Source: an uncultured Clostridia bacterium
GTDB taxonomy: Bacteria; Bacillota; Clostridia; Christensenellales; Borkfalkiaceae
Assembly (NCBI GenBank): GCA_947629725.1
Contig: CANREU010000080.1
Span: forward strand, 1 to 7,162
DNA length: 7,162 nt
Direction: 5' to 3'
Shown here: in pieces, positions 1 to 5,536 of the stretch
How positions within the stretch are numbered: position 1 is the stretch's first letter
How the letters are laid out: every line of letters begins with the position of its first letter
Translations under genes and position numbers: made by a program
Notes under the pieces: generated by a model
What the model was told of the DNA's origin: nothing
The model's input: the letters and a program-made list of their open reading frames with translations, nothing else
Database searches by the model: none

Positions 1-112
1 CGGCTATGCCGACAAGATCACCCACATCTCGACGGGCGGCGGCGCCTCCCTCGAGCTCTTCGAGGGCAAGGTCCTTCCCGGCATCGCCTGCCTCAACGAG
101 AAAAAGACATAA
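1..112 (+). CDS. pgk: phosphoglycerate kinase, C-terminal end only (partial)
   Basis: This is the last 36 codons of a gene that begins upstream of the window; the reading frame starts at base 2 and the stop is TAA at 110-112. The peptide holds the family's C-terminal signature ISTGGGASLELFEGKVLPG, in which the glycine-rich turn helps bind the nucleotide phosphates. Phosphoglycerate kinase is the cytoplasmic glycolytic enzyme that moves phosphate from 1,3-bisphosphoglycerate to ADP, giving ATP and 3-phosphoglycerate. The next gene on the same strand is tpiA, the usual partner in glycolytic operons of Firmicutes. No T-tracted intrinsic terminator is visible after the stop, so transcription may run on through the repeat-rich gap into tpiA. 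Identity is secure from the terminal motif and the neighbour; only the tail can be judged. Confidence 0.93.
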   Translation, partial: GYADKITHISTGGGASLELFEGKVLPGIACLNEKKT

Positions 113-132
113 AATAAGAAAAACGTCCCCTG

Positions 133-161
133 CCCCGCGCCTTCCCTTTGAGGGTGCGGGG
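133..161. repeat. intergenic hairpin, first element of the pgk-tpiA repeat cluster
   Basis: An outer stem CCCCGCG (133-139) pairs with TGCGGGG (155-161), with one G-T pair. An inner stem CCCT (144-147) pairs with AGGG (151-154) around a 3-nt loop; the left arm carries a 4-nt bulge. No T-run follows on the plus strand, so it is not a standard terminator for pgk. It is the first of several palindromic elements filling 113-489, a stretch in which I see no gene. Confidence 0.6.
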
Positions 162-184
162 AAGAGGGCGGGTGCATGCCCCGA

Positions 185-262
185 TCCTCATACCGAGGGC
201 GCAGCCCGAGCGTATCTTGAAAGATCCGCCCACTCCGCTTGCGGCTCCGTTCGGAATGAGGA
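185..262. repeat. long-spaced inverted repeat in the pgk-tpiA gap
   Basis: TCCTCATACCGA (185-196) is the reverse complement of TCGGAATGAGGA (251-262) with one mismatch. A short internal palindrome, ATCTT-GA-AAGAT, lies at 214-225. The left arm has a word resembling one in the repeat block at the window's right end (CCTCAT-N-CCGAG at 186-197, and again at 7085-7096), which suggests one dispersed intergenic repeat family. Function is unknown. Confidence 0.5.
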
Positions 263-287
263 GGAACCCCGCCTCCGCATATCCCAA

Positions 288-324
288 CCGTGCCCTCCCC
301 CCTACGCGAGGGGGAAGGGCACGG
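288..324. repeat. REP-like palindrome, near-perfect 16-position stem
   Basis: CCGTGCCCT (288-296) pairs with AGGGCACGG (316-324). After one C-A mismatch the stem continues as CCCCCT (298-303) with AGGGGG (309-314), leaving a 5-nt loop at 304-308. The stem is very stable but has no T-tract on either side, so it behaves as an intergenic palindromic repeat rather than a terminator. If pgk and tpiA are cotranscribed, it would sit in their mRNA as an RNase block or processing site; that is inference. Confidence 0.6.
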
Positions 325-364
325 GGTGAGGGTCCGCCCACAATTATCGCACAACACCCCCTCC

Positions 365-377
365 GTCACTTTGTGAC
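365..377. repeat. small perfect hairpin overlapping the first 30-bp repeat
   Basis: GTCAC (365-369) and GTGAC (373-377) form a perfect 5-bp stem around TTT. The right arm is the first five bases of the 30-bp direct repeat copy that starts at 373. The second copy at 418 keeps the GTGAC but has no partner arm upstream, so the hairpin belongs to copy one only. Confidence 0.4.
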
Positions 378-447
378 AGCTCCCCCTCAAGGGGGCGCCG
401 GGAAGAGGAATGCAAGCGTGACAGCTCCCCCTCAAGGGGGCGCCGGG
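373..447. repeat. two identical 30-bp direct repeats (373-402 and 418-447)
   Basis: The two copies match at all 30 positions and start 45 bp apart. Each begins GTGACAGCTCCCCC, continues TCAAGGGGG and ends CGCCGGG. Each can fold a small hairpin, CCCCC-TCAA-GGGGG, with an outer GC/GC clamp. The 15-bp unique sequence between them is AAGAGGAATGCAAGC. The second copy ends 28 bp before the tpiA Shine-Dalgarno, so the elements would be in the tpiA leader if transcription comes from pgk. They resemble dispersed intergenic repeats of GC-rich Clostridia (inference from general familiarity). Two copies with one spacer do not make a CRISPR array. Confidence 0.75.
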
Positions 448-474
448 GACGAACATCTTCCATACAAATTTTAT

Positions 475-480
475 AAGGAG
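475..480 (+). promoter_or_regulatory. ribosome binding site deciding the tpiA start
   Basis: AAGGAG ends 9 nt before the ATG at 490. The open frame extends back to an ATG at 148, but that stretch translates intergenic repeats and has no comparable site, so this sequence fixes the start at 490. Confidence 0.9.
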
Positions 481-489
481 AGAATACAA

Positions 490-1239
490 ATGGCAAGAAA
501 ACCCATCATTGCAGGCAACTGGAAAATGAACAACACCGCGTCGGAGGGCGCGGAGCTCGTGAAGGCTCTGAAGCCCCTCGTGAAAGACGCGAAGTGCGAG
601 GTCGTCGTGTGCGTGCCCGCCATCGACATCCCCGCCGTCAAAAAGGCCATCCACGGCTCGAAGATCAGGCTCGGCGCGCAGAACGTCCACTTCGCCGAAA
701 AAGGCGCCTACACGGGCGAGATCTCGGCGAAGATGCTCAAGGAGTACGGCGTGCAATACGTCATCATCGGGCACAGCGAACGCCGCGCCTACTTCGGCGA
801 GACGGACGAGACCGTGAACAAGCGCACCCTTGCGGCCCTCAACGCGGGCCTCACCCCCATCGTGTGCATCGGCGAGAGCCTCGAGGAGCGCGAGGGCGGC
901 CTCACCGAGAAGGTGCTCGACAGGCAGATCTCCATCGATTTCCAGGGGATCGAGGACTTCTCCAAAATCGTCATCGCCTACGAGCCCATCTGGGCGATCG
1001 GCACGGGCAGGACGGCGACCGACGAGCAGGCGAACGAGACCATCGGCTACATCCGCAAGCGCATGAAGAAGGTGTACGCGCACAAGAACGTGGGCAGGCT
1101 CCGCATCCAATACGGCGGCTCCATGAACGCCAAGAACGCAAAGGGCCTCATGGCGCAGCCCGAGATCGACGGCGGCCTCATCGGCGGCGCCTCTCTGAAG
1201 GCGGAAGACTTCGCGAAAGTCGTCAACTTCGACAAGTAA
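490..1239 (+). CDS. tpiA: triosephosphate isomerase
   Basis: A 249-aa cytoplasmic TIM-barrel enzyme that interconverts dihydroxyacetone phosphate and glyceraldehyde 3-phosphate. All catalytic elements are visible: N10 and K12 in AGNWKMN, H95 in IIGHSERR, the general base E165 in AYEPIWAIGTG with the mobile loop 6 that follows, YGGS at 208-211, and the phosphate-binding GGLIGGAS at 228-235. Length is normal for the family (about 250 aa). The start at 490 is chosen for its Shine-Dalgarno and because the protein then begins MARKPIIAGNWKMN as expected. It lies 377 bp after pgk on the same strand, an unusually large gap for this gene pair and one filled with repeats. I see no convincing promoter just upstream, so it may be read from pgk. 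It ends in its own strong terminator. Identity is certain. Confidence 0.98.
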   Translation: MARKPIIAGNWKMNNTASEGAELVKALKPLVKDAKCEVVVCVPAIDIPAVKKAIHGSKIRLGAQNVHFAEKGAYTGEISAKMLKEYGVQYVIIGHSERRAYFGETDETVNKRTLAALNAGLTPIVCIGESLEEREGGLTEKVLDRQISIDFQGIEDFSKIVIAYEPIWAIGTGRTATDEQANETIGYIRKRMKKVYAHKNVGRLRIQYGGSMNAKNAKGLMAQPEIDGGLIGGASLKAEDFAKVVNFDK

Positions 1240-1250
1240 AAAGTCAACGG

Positions 1251-1287
1251 AAAACGGCGCGTTGCTTCCCGCAATGCGCCGTTTTTT
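1251..1287 (+). terminator. intrinsic terminator of tpiA
   Basis: CGGCGCGTTGC (1255-1265) pairs with GCAATGCGCCG (1271-1281), an 11-bp stem with one G-T pair and a TTCCC loop. It is followed by six T (1282-1287) and flanked on the left by AAAA (1251-1254), so it could also work weakly on the minus strand. It starts 12 bp after the tpiA stop. Confidence 0.93.
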
Positions 1288-1329
1288 CGACCCCATTCCC
1301 CCATTTTGCTCGATTGGGGAAGAAAATTT

Positions 1330-1356
1330 GCGCCCCGCGGCAATGCCGCAGGGCGC
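1330..1356 (-). terminator. intrinsic terminator of the 411-aa membrane protein gene
   Basis: GCGCCC (1330-1335) pairs with GGGCGC (1351-1356) and GCGGC (1337-1341) with GCCGC (1345-1349), separated by one C-A mismatch, with an AAT loop. Read on the minus strand the stem is followed by CAAATTTTCTTCC, an interrupted T-rich tract, and it lies 20 bp after the minus-strand stop at 1377. The stem is almost identical to that of the terminator at 7016-7050. Confidence 0.75.
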
Positions 1357-1376
1357 GTCTTGCACCGTAAGATCTT

Positions 1377-2612
1377 TCAATCGTACAAATCGTAATACAC
1401 GTTGTAGCTGTAGCGCCCGAAGGACTTGTTCATCCCGTTGAGGCACCCCCTGATCCAGCCGCTGACGTCGCTGCTGACCCAGCCGTGGGCGGAACGGGAC
1501 ACGCGGATGCGGACGGTGAAGCAGGGCGCCTCGGCGCTGTCTGCAGAGACGGACGCCGACGCCCCGCTCGGGAGCTTTCCGTTGAGCGCGCTCTCGAGCC
1601 TGCTCGCCGCGCCGTAGCCGTCTGCGGGGCCGGACGAATAGGAACTCGAACCCGAGACGTGGTAGATGGGTTTCCCGCCGAGGAGGCGGCAGCCGATGAT
1701 GTGCCCGATGATGAGGACGACGAGGATGGGCAGCCCGATGTACCACTTGAACCCGATGAGCCACTGCAAGAGCGGGGTGATGACGGCGGAGGCGCCGAGC
1801 ACGGAGAACATGTAGGCGTTGTAGGGGCCGTCCTCCGTCGGGCGGTTGTAGGCGATGAGCATGCCGATGAGCGCCGCGGTGAAGAGGAGGGCGAGGACGG
1901 GCGCGAGGAGGAAGGCATTCTCGGCCACGCCGTAGTCCACTCCCCTCTGCGCGCCGAACACGATGGAGACGATGACGACCCCGACGACCGCGAGCGCGCC
2001 GACGATCTTGTTCACGATGAAGTCGGACATCATGATGAACGCATAGCTGCACACGAAGATCGCGCCCCACGCCATTGCGGCGGCTTTCACGGGGAGAAGG
2101 AGCAGGAGCATGGCGAGCGGATAGGAGAGGAAGGGCGCCGCAAACGCGATAAAGTAGCATATGTTGGCGGAAATGTTGCCGTCCTCCACCGAATCCTCAC
2201 GCAAAAGGCTAAACTTGCCGCCGCCCCCCGTAATGCCCGAGCGGAGGCTGAAGACCGCCACCGAGACCGTCGTCGAGAGGAGGCTCGAGAGGCACAGCGT
2301 GGGATAGGTACGGCGGTCGCTCGCGGCAAAGCAGCACAGGAGCACGATCACGACCAAGAACCACAGGAGCGCCTGCCCGATGATCCCCGTGACGATCTTC
2401 CCCGCCTTCCCCTCGAAGACGTCGGCATGGAGGAACATGAAGTAGGGCACGGCGAGGATGGCGATGCACACCACGACGTGCATGAGGTTGATACTGTTCG
2501 CCTTTTCCATGTTTGCGCAGCCGATGATGAAGAGGATCGCGGTGGCGATCACGAACAGCCCGTAGAACACGGAACAGGCGATGAGGCGGAACTTTTTGTT
2601 TCCAAAGAGCAT
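1377..2612 (-). CDS. polytopic membrane protein of unknown function, 411 aa
   Basis: I do not recognise this protein. It starts with a short basic stretch (MLFGNKKFR) and then has about nine or ten hydrophobic segments, near residues 10-31, 43-61, 72-97, 104-123, 151-174, 178-196, 202-220, 233-254, 265-284 and 288-308. Next comes a Ser/Gly/Ala-rich linker (about 318-362) and a final soluble stretch of about 50 residues with alternating hydrophobic positions (CFTVRIRV) and several aromatics (YSYNVYYDLYD). The basic N-terminus suggests it faces the cytoplasm; ten helices would put the C-terminus there too. The ATG at 2612 is chosen because GAGGAG lies 7 nt upstream; a TTG at 2627 in frame would place that site inside the gene. 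It sits alone on the minus strand between tpiA and gpmI with its own promoter and terminator. No enzymatic or transporter motif is visible, so no function is offered. Confidence 0.85.
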   Translation of the reverse strand: MLFGNKKFRLIACSVFYGLFVIATAILFIIGCANMEKANSINLMHVVVCIAILAVPYFMFLHADVFEGKAGKIVTGIIGQALLWFLVVIVLLCCFAASDRRTYPTLCLSSLLSTTVSVAVFSLRSGITGGGGKFSLLREDSVEDGNISANICYFIAFAAPFLSYPLAMLLLLLPVKAAAMAWGAIFVCSYAFIMMSDFIVNKIVGALAVVGVVIVSIVFGAQRGVDYGVAENAFLLAPVLALLFTAALIGMLIAYNRPTEDGPYNAYMFSVLGASAVITPLLQWLIGFKWYIGLPILVVLIIGHIIGCRLLGGKPIYHVSGSSSYSSGPADGYGAASRLESALNGKLPSGASASVSADSAEAPCFTVRIRVSRSAHGWVSSDVSGWIRGCLNGMNKSFGRYSYNVYYDLYD

Positions 2613-2619
2613 TTTGCTT

Positions 2620-2625
2620 CTCCTC
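2620..2625 (-). promoter_or_regulatory. ribosome binding site fixing the start of the 411-aa gene
   Basis: GAGGAG on the minus strand is 7 nt before the ATG at 2612. It excludes the upstream in-frame TTG at 2627, which would overlap the site. Confidence 0.88.
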
Positions 2626-2651
2626 AAGGGACAATTTCCCTATTTTCCGTC

Positions 2652-2680
2652 ATTATAAAATACGAAGTGCTAAAAAAGTG
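2652..2680 (-). promoter_or_regulatory. promoter of the 411-aa membrane protein gene
   Basis: A perfect TATAAT on the minus strand (2657 down to 2652) lies about 40 bp before the ATG. The matching -35 is poor: CACTTT at 2680-2675 with a 17-bp spacer. The -35 region is occupied by a tandem 11-bp repeat, so the promoter may depend on or be blocked by a regulator binding there (inference). The expected transcript has a leader of about 33 nt carrying the GAGGAG site. Confidence 0.65.
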
Positions 2681-2686
2681 CTAAAA
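2665..2686. repeat. tandem 11-bp direct repeat AAGTGCTAAAA in the divergent promoter region
   Basis: Two exact copies, 2665-2675 and 2676-2686, abut with no gap, so they repeat once per DNA helical turn. On the minus strand each reads TTTTAGCACTT. They cover the -35 region of the minus-strand gene and lie about 60 bp before the gpmI -35. The core AGTGCTAA equals a half-site of the HrcA operator CIRCE, but both copies point the same way, unlike the inverted CIRCE element. A protein-binding site is plausible; its regulator cannot be named. Confidence 0.6.
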
Positions 2687-2689
2687 ACC

Positions 2690-2733
2690 GAGGGGCCCGA
2701 AAAAATTTTTCCGAAGATTTTTCGCGACCCCTC
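2690..2733 (-). other. large hairpin between divergent promoters, terminator-like on the minus strand
   Basis: GAGGGG (2690-2695) pairs with CCCCTC (2728-2733), and CGAAAAA (2698-2704) pairs with TTTTTCG (2718-2724), with a small internal loop and a 13-nt terminal loop. On the minus strand the stem is followed by GG and five T (2687-2683). It lies upstream of both transcription starts, so it cannot terminate either gene's own transcript. It could stop antisense transcription coming out of gpmI or act as a DNA cruciform site. Confidence 0.45.
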
Positions 2734-2743
2734 CCCCCTCCCC

Positions 2744-2772
2744 TTGCCTTTCTCCGTCCTTTCGTGTATAAT
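2744..2772 (+). promoter_or_regulatory. sigma-A-type promoter of gpmI
   Basis: TTGCCT (2744-2749), a 17-bp spacer and a perfect TATAAT (2767-2772). Transcription should begin near 2779, giving a leader of roughly 24 nt that contains the GAGG ribosome site. This also rules out the in-frame starts at 2764 and 2773, which lie in or beside the -10. gpmI therefore has its own promoter, independent of tpiA. Confidence 0.85.
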
Positions 2773-2791
2773 ATGGAGCGAAAAAGAAAGA

Positions 2792-2795
2792 GAGG
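2792..2795 (+). promoter_or_regulatory. ribosome binding site of gpmI
   Basis: GAGG within AGAGAGG lies 7 nt before the ATG at 2803 and inside the short leader predicted from the promoter, which supports this start over those at 2764 and 2773. Confidence 0.8.
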
Positions 2796-2802
2796 CATCT
2801 TT

Positions 2803-4356
2803 ATGAAAACACCTTATGCAATCATCATCATGGACGGCTACGGCCTGAACCCCGAAACGAACGGCAACGCCATCTATATGGACGGCAGCAAGAACGTAAA
2901 CGCCCTCCGCAGGGAGTACCCCTCCGCCACCCTCGGCGCGAGCGGGCTCTCCGTGGGGCTCCCCGAAGGCCAGATGGGCAACTCCGAAGTGGGGCACCTC
3001 AACATGGGCGCGGGGCGCATCGTCTATCAGGACCTCACCAAAATCACAAAGGCAATACAGGACGGCGACTTCTTCGAGAACCCCGCCCTCAAAAAGGCGA
3101 TGGACAGCGCGCGCGACAACCGTAAAAAATTGCACCTCTGGGGGCTTTTGTCGGACGGCGGCGTGCACTCCCACATCACCCACCTCTTCGCCCTCCTCGA
3201 AATGGCGAAAAAACGGGGCGTGCCCGAATGTTATGTGCACGGCTTCATGGACGGGAGAGACGTCTCCCCCACCTCGGGCGTGGAATACGTGAAGGAACTC
3301 CAAGCGAAGATGAAGGAGCTCGGCTACGGCAAGATCGCCTCCCTCTCGGGGCGGTATTACTCGATGGACCGCGACAACAACTGGGACCGCGAGGAGAAGA
3401 GTTACGACATGCTCACCCTCGGCACGGGCATCCACGAGGAGGACCCCGTCCTTGCGCTCGAACACTCCTATGCGAATGGCGTGACGGACGAGTTCGTCCT
3501 CCCCACCAACATCTGCGAGAACGGCAAGCCCGTGGCGCTCGTTGAAGAGGGGGACTCCGTCATCTTCTTCAACTTCCGCCCCGATAGGGCCCGCGAAATT
3601 ACCCGCGCCTTCTCGCAGAAGGAATTCGTCGTCCCGAAGGGCACGGCGTTCGAGCGGAAAACGGGATTTTTGCACCCCGTGTACGTATGTTTTACGGTGT
3701 ACGACGCGCAGTTCGAGGGCGTGGAGATCGCCTTCCCCAAGCAGAGCCTCGAAAATACTTTGGGCGAATACCTCGCAAAAATGGGCAAAAAACAGCTCCG
3801 CATCGCCGAGACGGAGAAGTATGCGCACGTCACTTTCTTCTTCAACGGCGGCGTGGAACAGCCCAACGAGAACGAGGTGCGCGTCCTCATCAATTCCCCC
3901 AAAGTGGCCACTTACGACTTGCAGCCCGAAATGTCCGCCCCCGAGGTGACCGAGCGCGTCCTTCAAGAGCTTTCGACGGGCGAGTACGACGCGATGATCT
4001 TAAACTTCGCGAACTGCGACATGGTGGGCCATACGGGGGTCATCCCCGCCGCGGTGAAGGCGGTGCACACGGTGGACGAGTGCGTGAAGAAAGTCATCGA
4101 TAAAATTCTCTCGATGGGCGGGAGCGCGCTGCTCACCGCCGACCACGGCAACGCCGACAAGATGCTCGATTCGGACGGCTCCCCCTTCACGGCGCACACG
4201 ACGAACCCCGTGCCCGTGGTGCTCGTCTCCGAGAAATACAAGAATGCGCACTTGCGCAAGGACGGCATTTTAGCAGACCTCGCCCCCACCCTCTTGGAGG
4301 TGATGGGACTGCCCATCCCGAAGGAGATGACGGGCAGGAGCCTCATAGAGAAATAA
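2803..4356 (+). CDS. gpmI: 2,3-bisphosphoglycerate-independent phosphoglycerate mutase
   Basis: A 517-aa cytoplasmic enzyme converting 3-phosphoglycerate to 2-phosphoglycerate through a phosphoserine intermediate, with two divalent metals, typically Mn2+. Visible elements, in order: metal ligand D11 in IIIMDGYGLNP; nucleophile S61 in GQMGNSEVGHLNMGAGR; VHSH at 121-124 and HGFMDGRD at 146-153 for substrate binding; SGRYYSMDRDNNWDR at 182-196; NFRPDRARE at 257-265; K339 in AETEKYAHVTFFFNGG; metal-binding D406 and H410 in NCDMVGHTG, and D447 and H448 in TADHGNAD; and H465 in AHTTNPVP. The alkaline-phosphatase-type fold with an inserted phosphotransferase domain is therefore intact, and length is normal (about 510-515 aa). 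The start is set by the promoter and ribosome site. It follows tpiA in the usual glycolytic order but is separated by an opposed membrane gene and carries its own promoter. No enolase gene follows in the window; the next genes are on the opposite strand. Confidence 0.98.
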   Translation: MKTPYAIIIMDGYGLNPETNGNAIYMDGSKNVNALRREYPSATLGASGLSVGLPEGQMGNSEVGHLNMGAGRIVYQDLTKITKAIQDGDFFENPALKKAMDSARDNRKKLHLWGLLSDGGVHSHITHLFALLEMAKKRGVPECYVHGFMDGRDVSPTSGVEYVKELQAKMKELGYGKIASLSGRYYSMDRDNNWDREEKSYDMLTLGTGIHEEDPVLALEHSYANGVTDEFVLPTNICENGKPVALVEEGDSVIFFNFRPDRAREITRAFSQKEFVVPKGTAFERKTGFLHPVYVCFTVYDAQFEGVEIAFPKQSLENTLGEYLAKMGKKQLRIAETEKYAHVTFFFNGGVEQPNENEVRVLINSPKVATYDLQPEMSAPEVTERVLQELSTGEYDAMILNFANCDMVGHTGVIPAAVKAVHTVDECVKKVIDKILSMGGSALLTADHGNADKMLDSDGSPFTAHTTNPVPVVLVSEKYKNAHLRKDGILADLAPTLLEVMGLPIPKEMTGRSLIEK

Positions 4357-4361
4357 GAAGA

Positions 4362-4401
4362 CCGCCGCCGAGGGTCGACCCCCTCGGCGGCGGAATTTTT
4401 T
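4362..4401 (+). terminator. strong terminator of gpmI, shared with the convergent operon
   Basis: A perfect 13-bp stem, CCGCCGCCGAGGG (4362-4374) with its complement (4381-4393), a 6-nt loop TCGACC, then AA and six T (4396-4401). It starts 5 bp after the gpmI stop. The T-tract overlaps the stop codon of the convergent minus-strand gene ending at 4400. On the minus strand the stem is followed by TCTTCTTATTT, so it may also end the opposing operon. Confidence 0.95.
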
Positions 4402-5533
4402 ATGCTTTTTGGTTTGCGCCCGTGGCTGCGGGTGCGGTCTTCTTTGCGGGCGGCGCGTCCGTCCCCCAAAGTTTTTCGAGCAGCAGATACCCCAAGAGGA
4501 TGGAAAACACGGGGAGGCGGCTCTCCCGCACGAGCAGGAACCAATCCCCGAACATCGACAGGGAGAACCCGTCGAGCGCACTCACGAGGAAGGCGCCGAA
4601 CAGGAACTCCGTCCCGAGCACGACCCCCGCGAAGATGACCGCGCGCCCGATCTCCTTGCCGAGTTTCAGCTTGCGGATCTCGGCGGGCTCGAGCAGGGCG
4701 GTCACAACGACCCTGTATGCAAGCGCCAACATGACGACATAGAGCACGGGCGAGACGATGTGGAGATACATGAGGTGCAGGAAGGGGAAAACGCCGTCCC
4801 GGAAGCCGATGTTGCCGTTGAAGAGGGTGACCGCGCCGCGGATGAAGTCGTGGAAGGCGGGCGTGCGCAAAAATGCCGCGAGCAGACTGAACGACGCGTA
4901 CAGGAGGGCCTTCTTCCCGATCTCAAAGATCGTTTCCGCGACGGGCGGGCGGATCCCCGAAGCGAACCGCTCGACGGTCCCCACGGCGACCTGCATGAGA
5001 GGGACCGCGATGAGCATGGCGACCGCCGCCCCGCTCAAATGGGTCGTCCCGAGCAGCGCGGAGATCGTGAGCGGAATGCAGGTGTAGACGAAAAACATCT
5101 CGGAGAGCCGCTCGGAGAATTCGGTCATTGCGACCCTTCCCGCCGCCACGGTCTTCCGCTTCAAATACTTACAGGACTTCAGCGACAGGACAAACGTCCG
5201 CACCATGAGGGTGAACATCACGAGATAGACAATGCCGAAGAGCAGCCCCGTCAGACTGTAATACATCGAGGCGGTATTGAAATGGGCGAGCGCCTCTACG
5301 GTCTCGAGGAGGAAGTTGAGGTCGACGGGGTCCCCGAACAGGGTGATGAGCCCGAAGAGGTAGAGAATGAGGAGGAGCCCCTGAAGGCACAAGAGCACAA
5401 TGGAGCAGGTCAAGATCGCCGTGAACATCCCCTTGTGGCTCTTTTTCGGCTGCGGCTGCTTTGCCGCCTCGGCGGGCTGCGCCGCTTCCGTTTGTACAGG
5501 CTGTTCCGTTATTTCGATTTTTTCTTCTTCCAT
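4400..5533 (-). CDS. polytopic membrane protein of unknown function, 377 aa, second gene of operon
   Basis: I do not recognise this protein. The first 35 residues are hydrophilic, acidic and then Ala/Pro/Gln-rich, ending in KKSHK, and look cytoplasmic. About seven or eight hydrophobic segments follow, near 37-66, 92-115, 146-162, 168-186, 207-223, 252-277, 295-319 and 340-354. The tail after 357 is a low-complexity Ala/Pro/Lys stretch ending TGANQKA. No catalytic or transport motif is visible. The ATG at 5533 is only 3 bp after the stop of the upstream gene, and its ribosome site GGGAGGGG lies in that gene's last codons, so the two are one transcript and probably translationally coupled. The upstream partner is an extracytoplasmic anchored protein; together they could form an envelope complex (inference). 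The stop codon overlaps the T-tract of the gpmI terminator. Real gene: confident. Function: unknown. Confidence 0.85.
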   Translation of the reverse strand: MEEEKIEITEQPVQTEAAQPAEAAKQPQPKKSHKGMFTAILTCSIVLLCLQGLLLILYLFGLITLFGDPVDLNFLLETVEALAHFNTASMYYSLTGLLFGIVYLVMFTLMVRTFVLSLKSCKYLKRKTVAAGRVAMTEFSERLSEMFFVYTCIPLTISALLGTTHLSGAAVAMLIAVPLMQVAVGTVERFASGIRPPVAETIFEIGKKALLYASFSLLAAFLRTPAFHDFIRGAVTLFNGNIGFRDGVFPFLHLMYLHIVSPVLYVVMLALAYRVVVTALLEPAEIRKLKLGKEIGRAVIFAGVVLGTEFLFGAFLVSALDGFSLSMFGDWFLLVRESRLPVFSILLGYLLLEKLWGTDAPPAKKTAPAATGANQKA

Positions 5534-5536
5534 TTC

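Noticed and set aside
133..161. Terminator of pgk
   Set aside because: The hairpin is followed by AAGAGGGCGGG with no T-tract on the plus strand.
373..447. CRISPR array
   Set aside because: Only two repeat copies with a single 15-bp spacer, the repeat is itself part of a palindrome cluster, and no cas gene is nearby.
148..489. N-terminal extension of tpiA from an ATG at 148
   Set aside because: It would translate the intergenic repeats into a Pro/Arg-rich stretch. The ATG at 490 has a good ribosome site and gives the standard family N-terminus and length.
4..2160. A 718-codon open frame on the minus strand
   Set aside because: It runs antisense through tpiA and the repeat cluster and overlaps the 411-aa gene in another frame. 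It is Arg/His/Ala-rich with no domain logic, a typical by-product of high-GC codon bias.
2613..2627. TTG start at 2627 for the 411-aa gene
   Set aside because: The GAGGAG ribosome site lies inside that extension and is correctly spaced for the ATG at 2612.
2665..2686. True CIRCE/HrcA operator
   Set aside because: CIRCE needs inverted half-sites about 9 bp apart. Here the two half-site-like cores are direct repeats and neither neighbouring gene is a chaperone gene.
2764..2802. Upstream gpmI starts at 2764 and 2773
   Set aside because: They fall in or beside the TATAAT at 2767-2772, so they would not be in the mRNA, and they add a basic extension absent from the family.
2653..3966. A 437-codon open frame on the minus strand
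   Set aside because: It overlaps gpmI, whose full set of catalytic motifs is on the other strand, and starts without a ribosome site.
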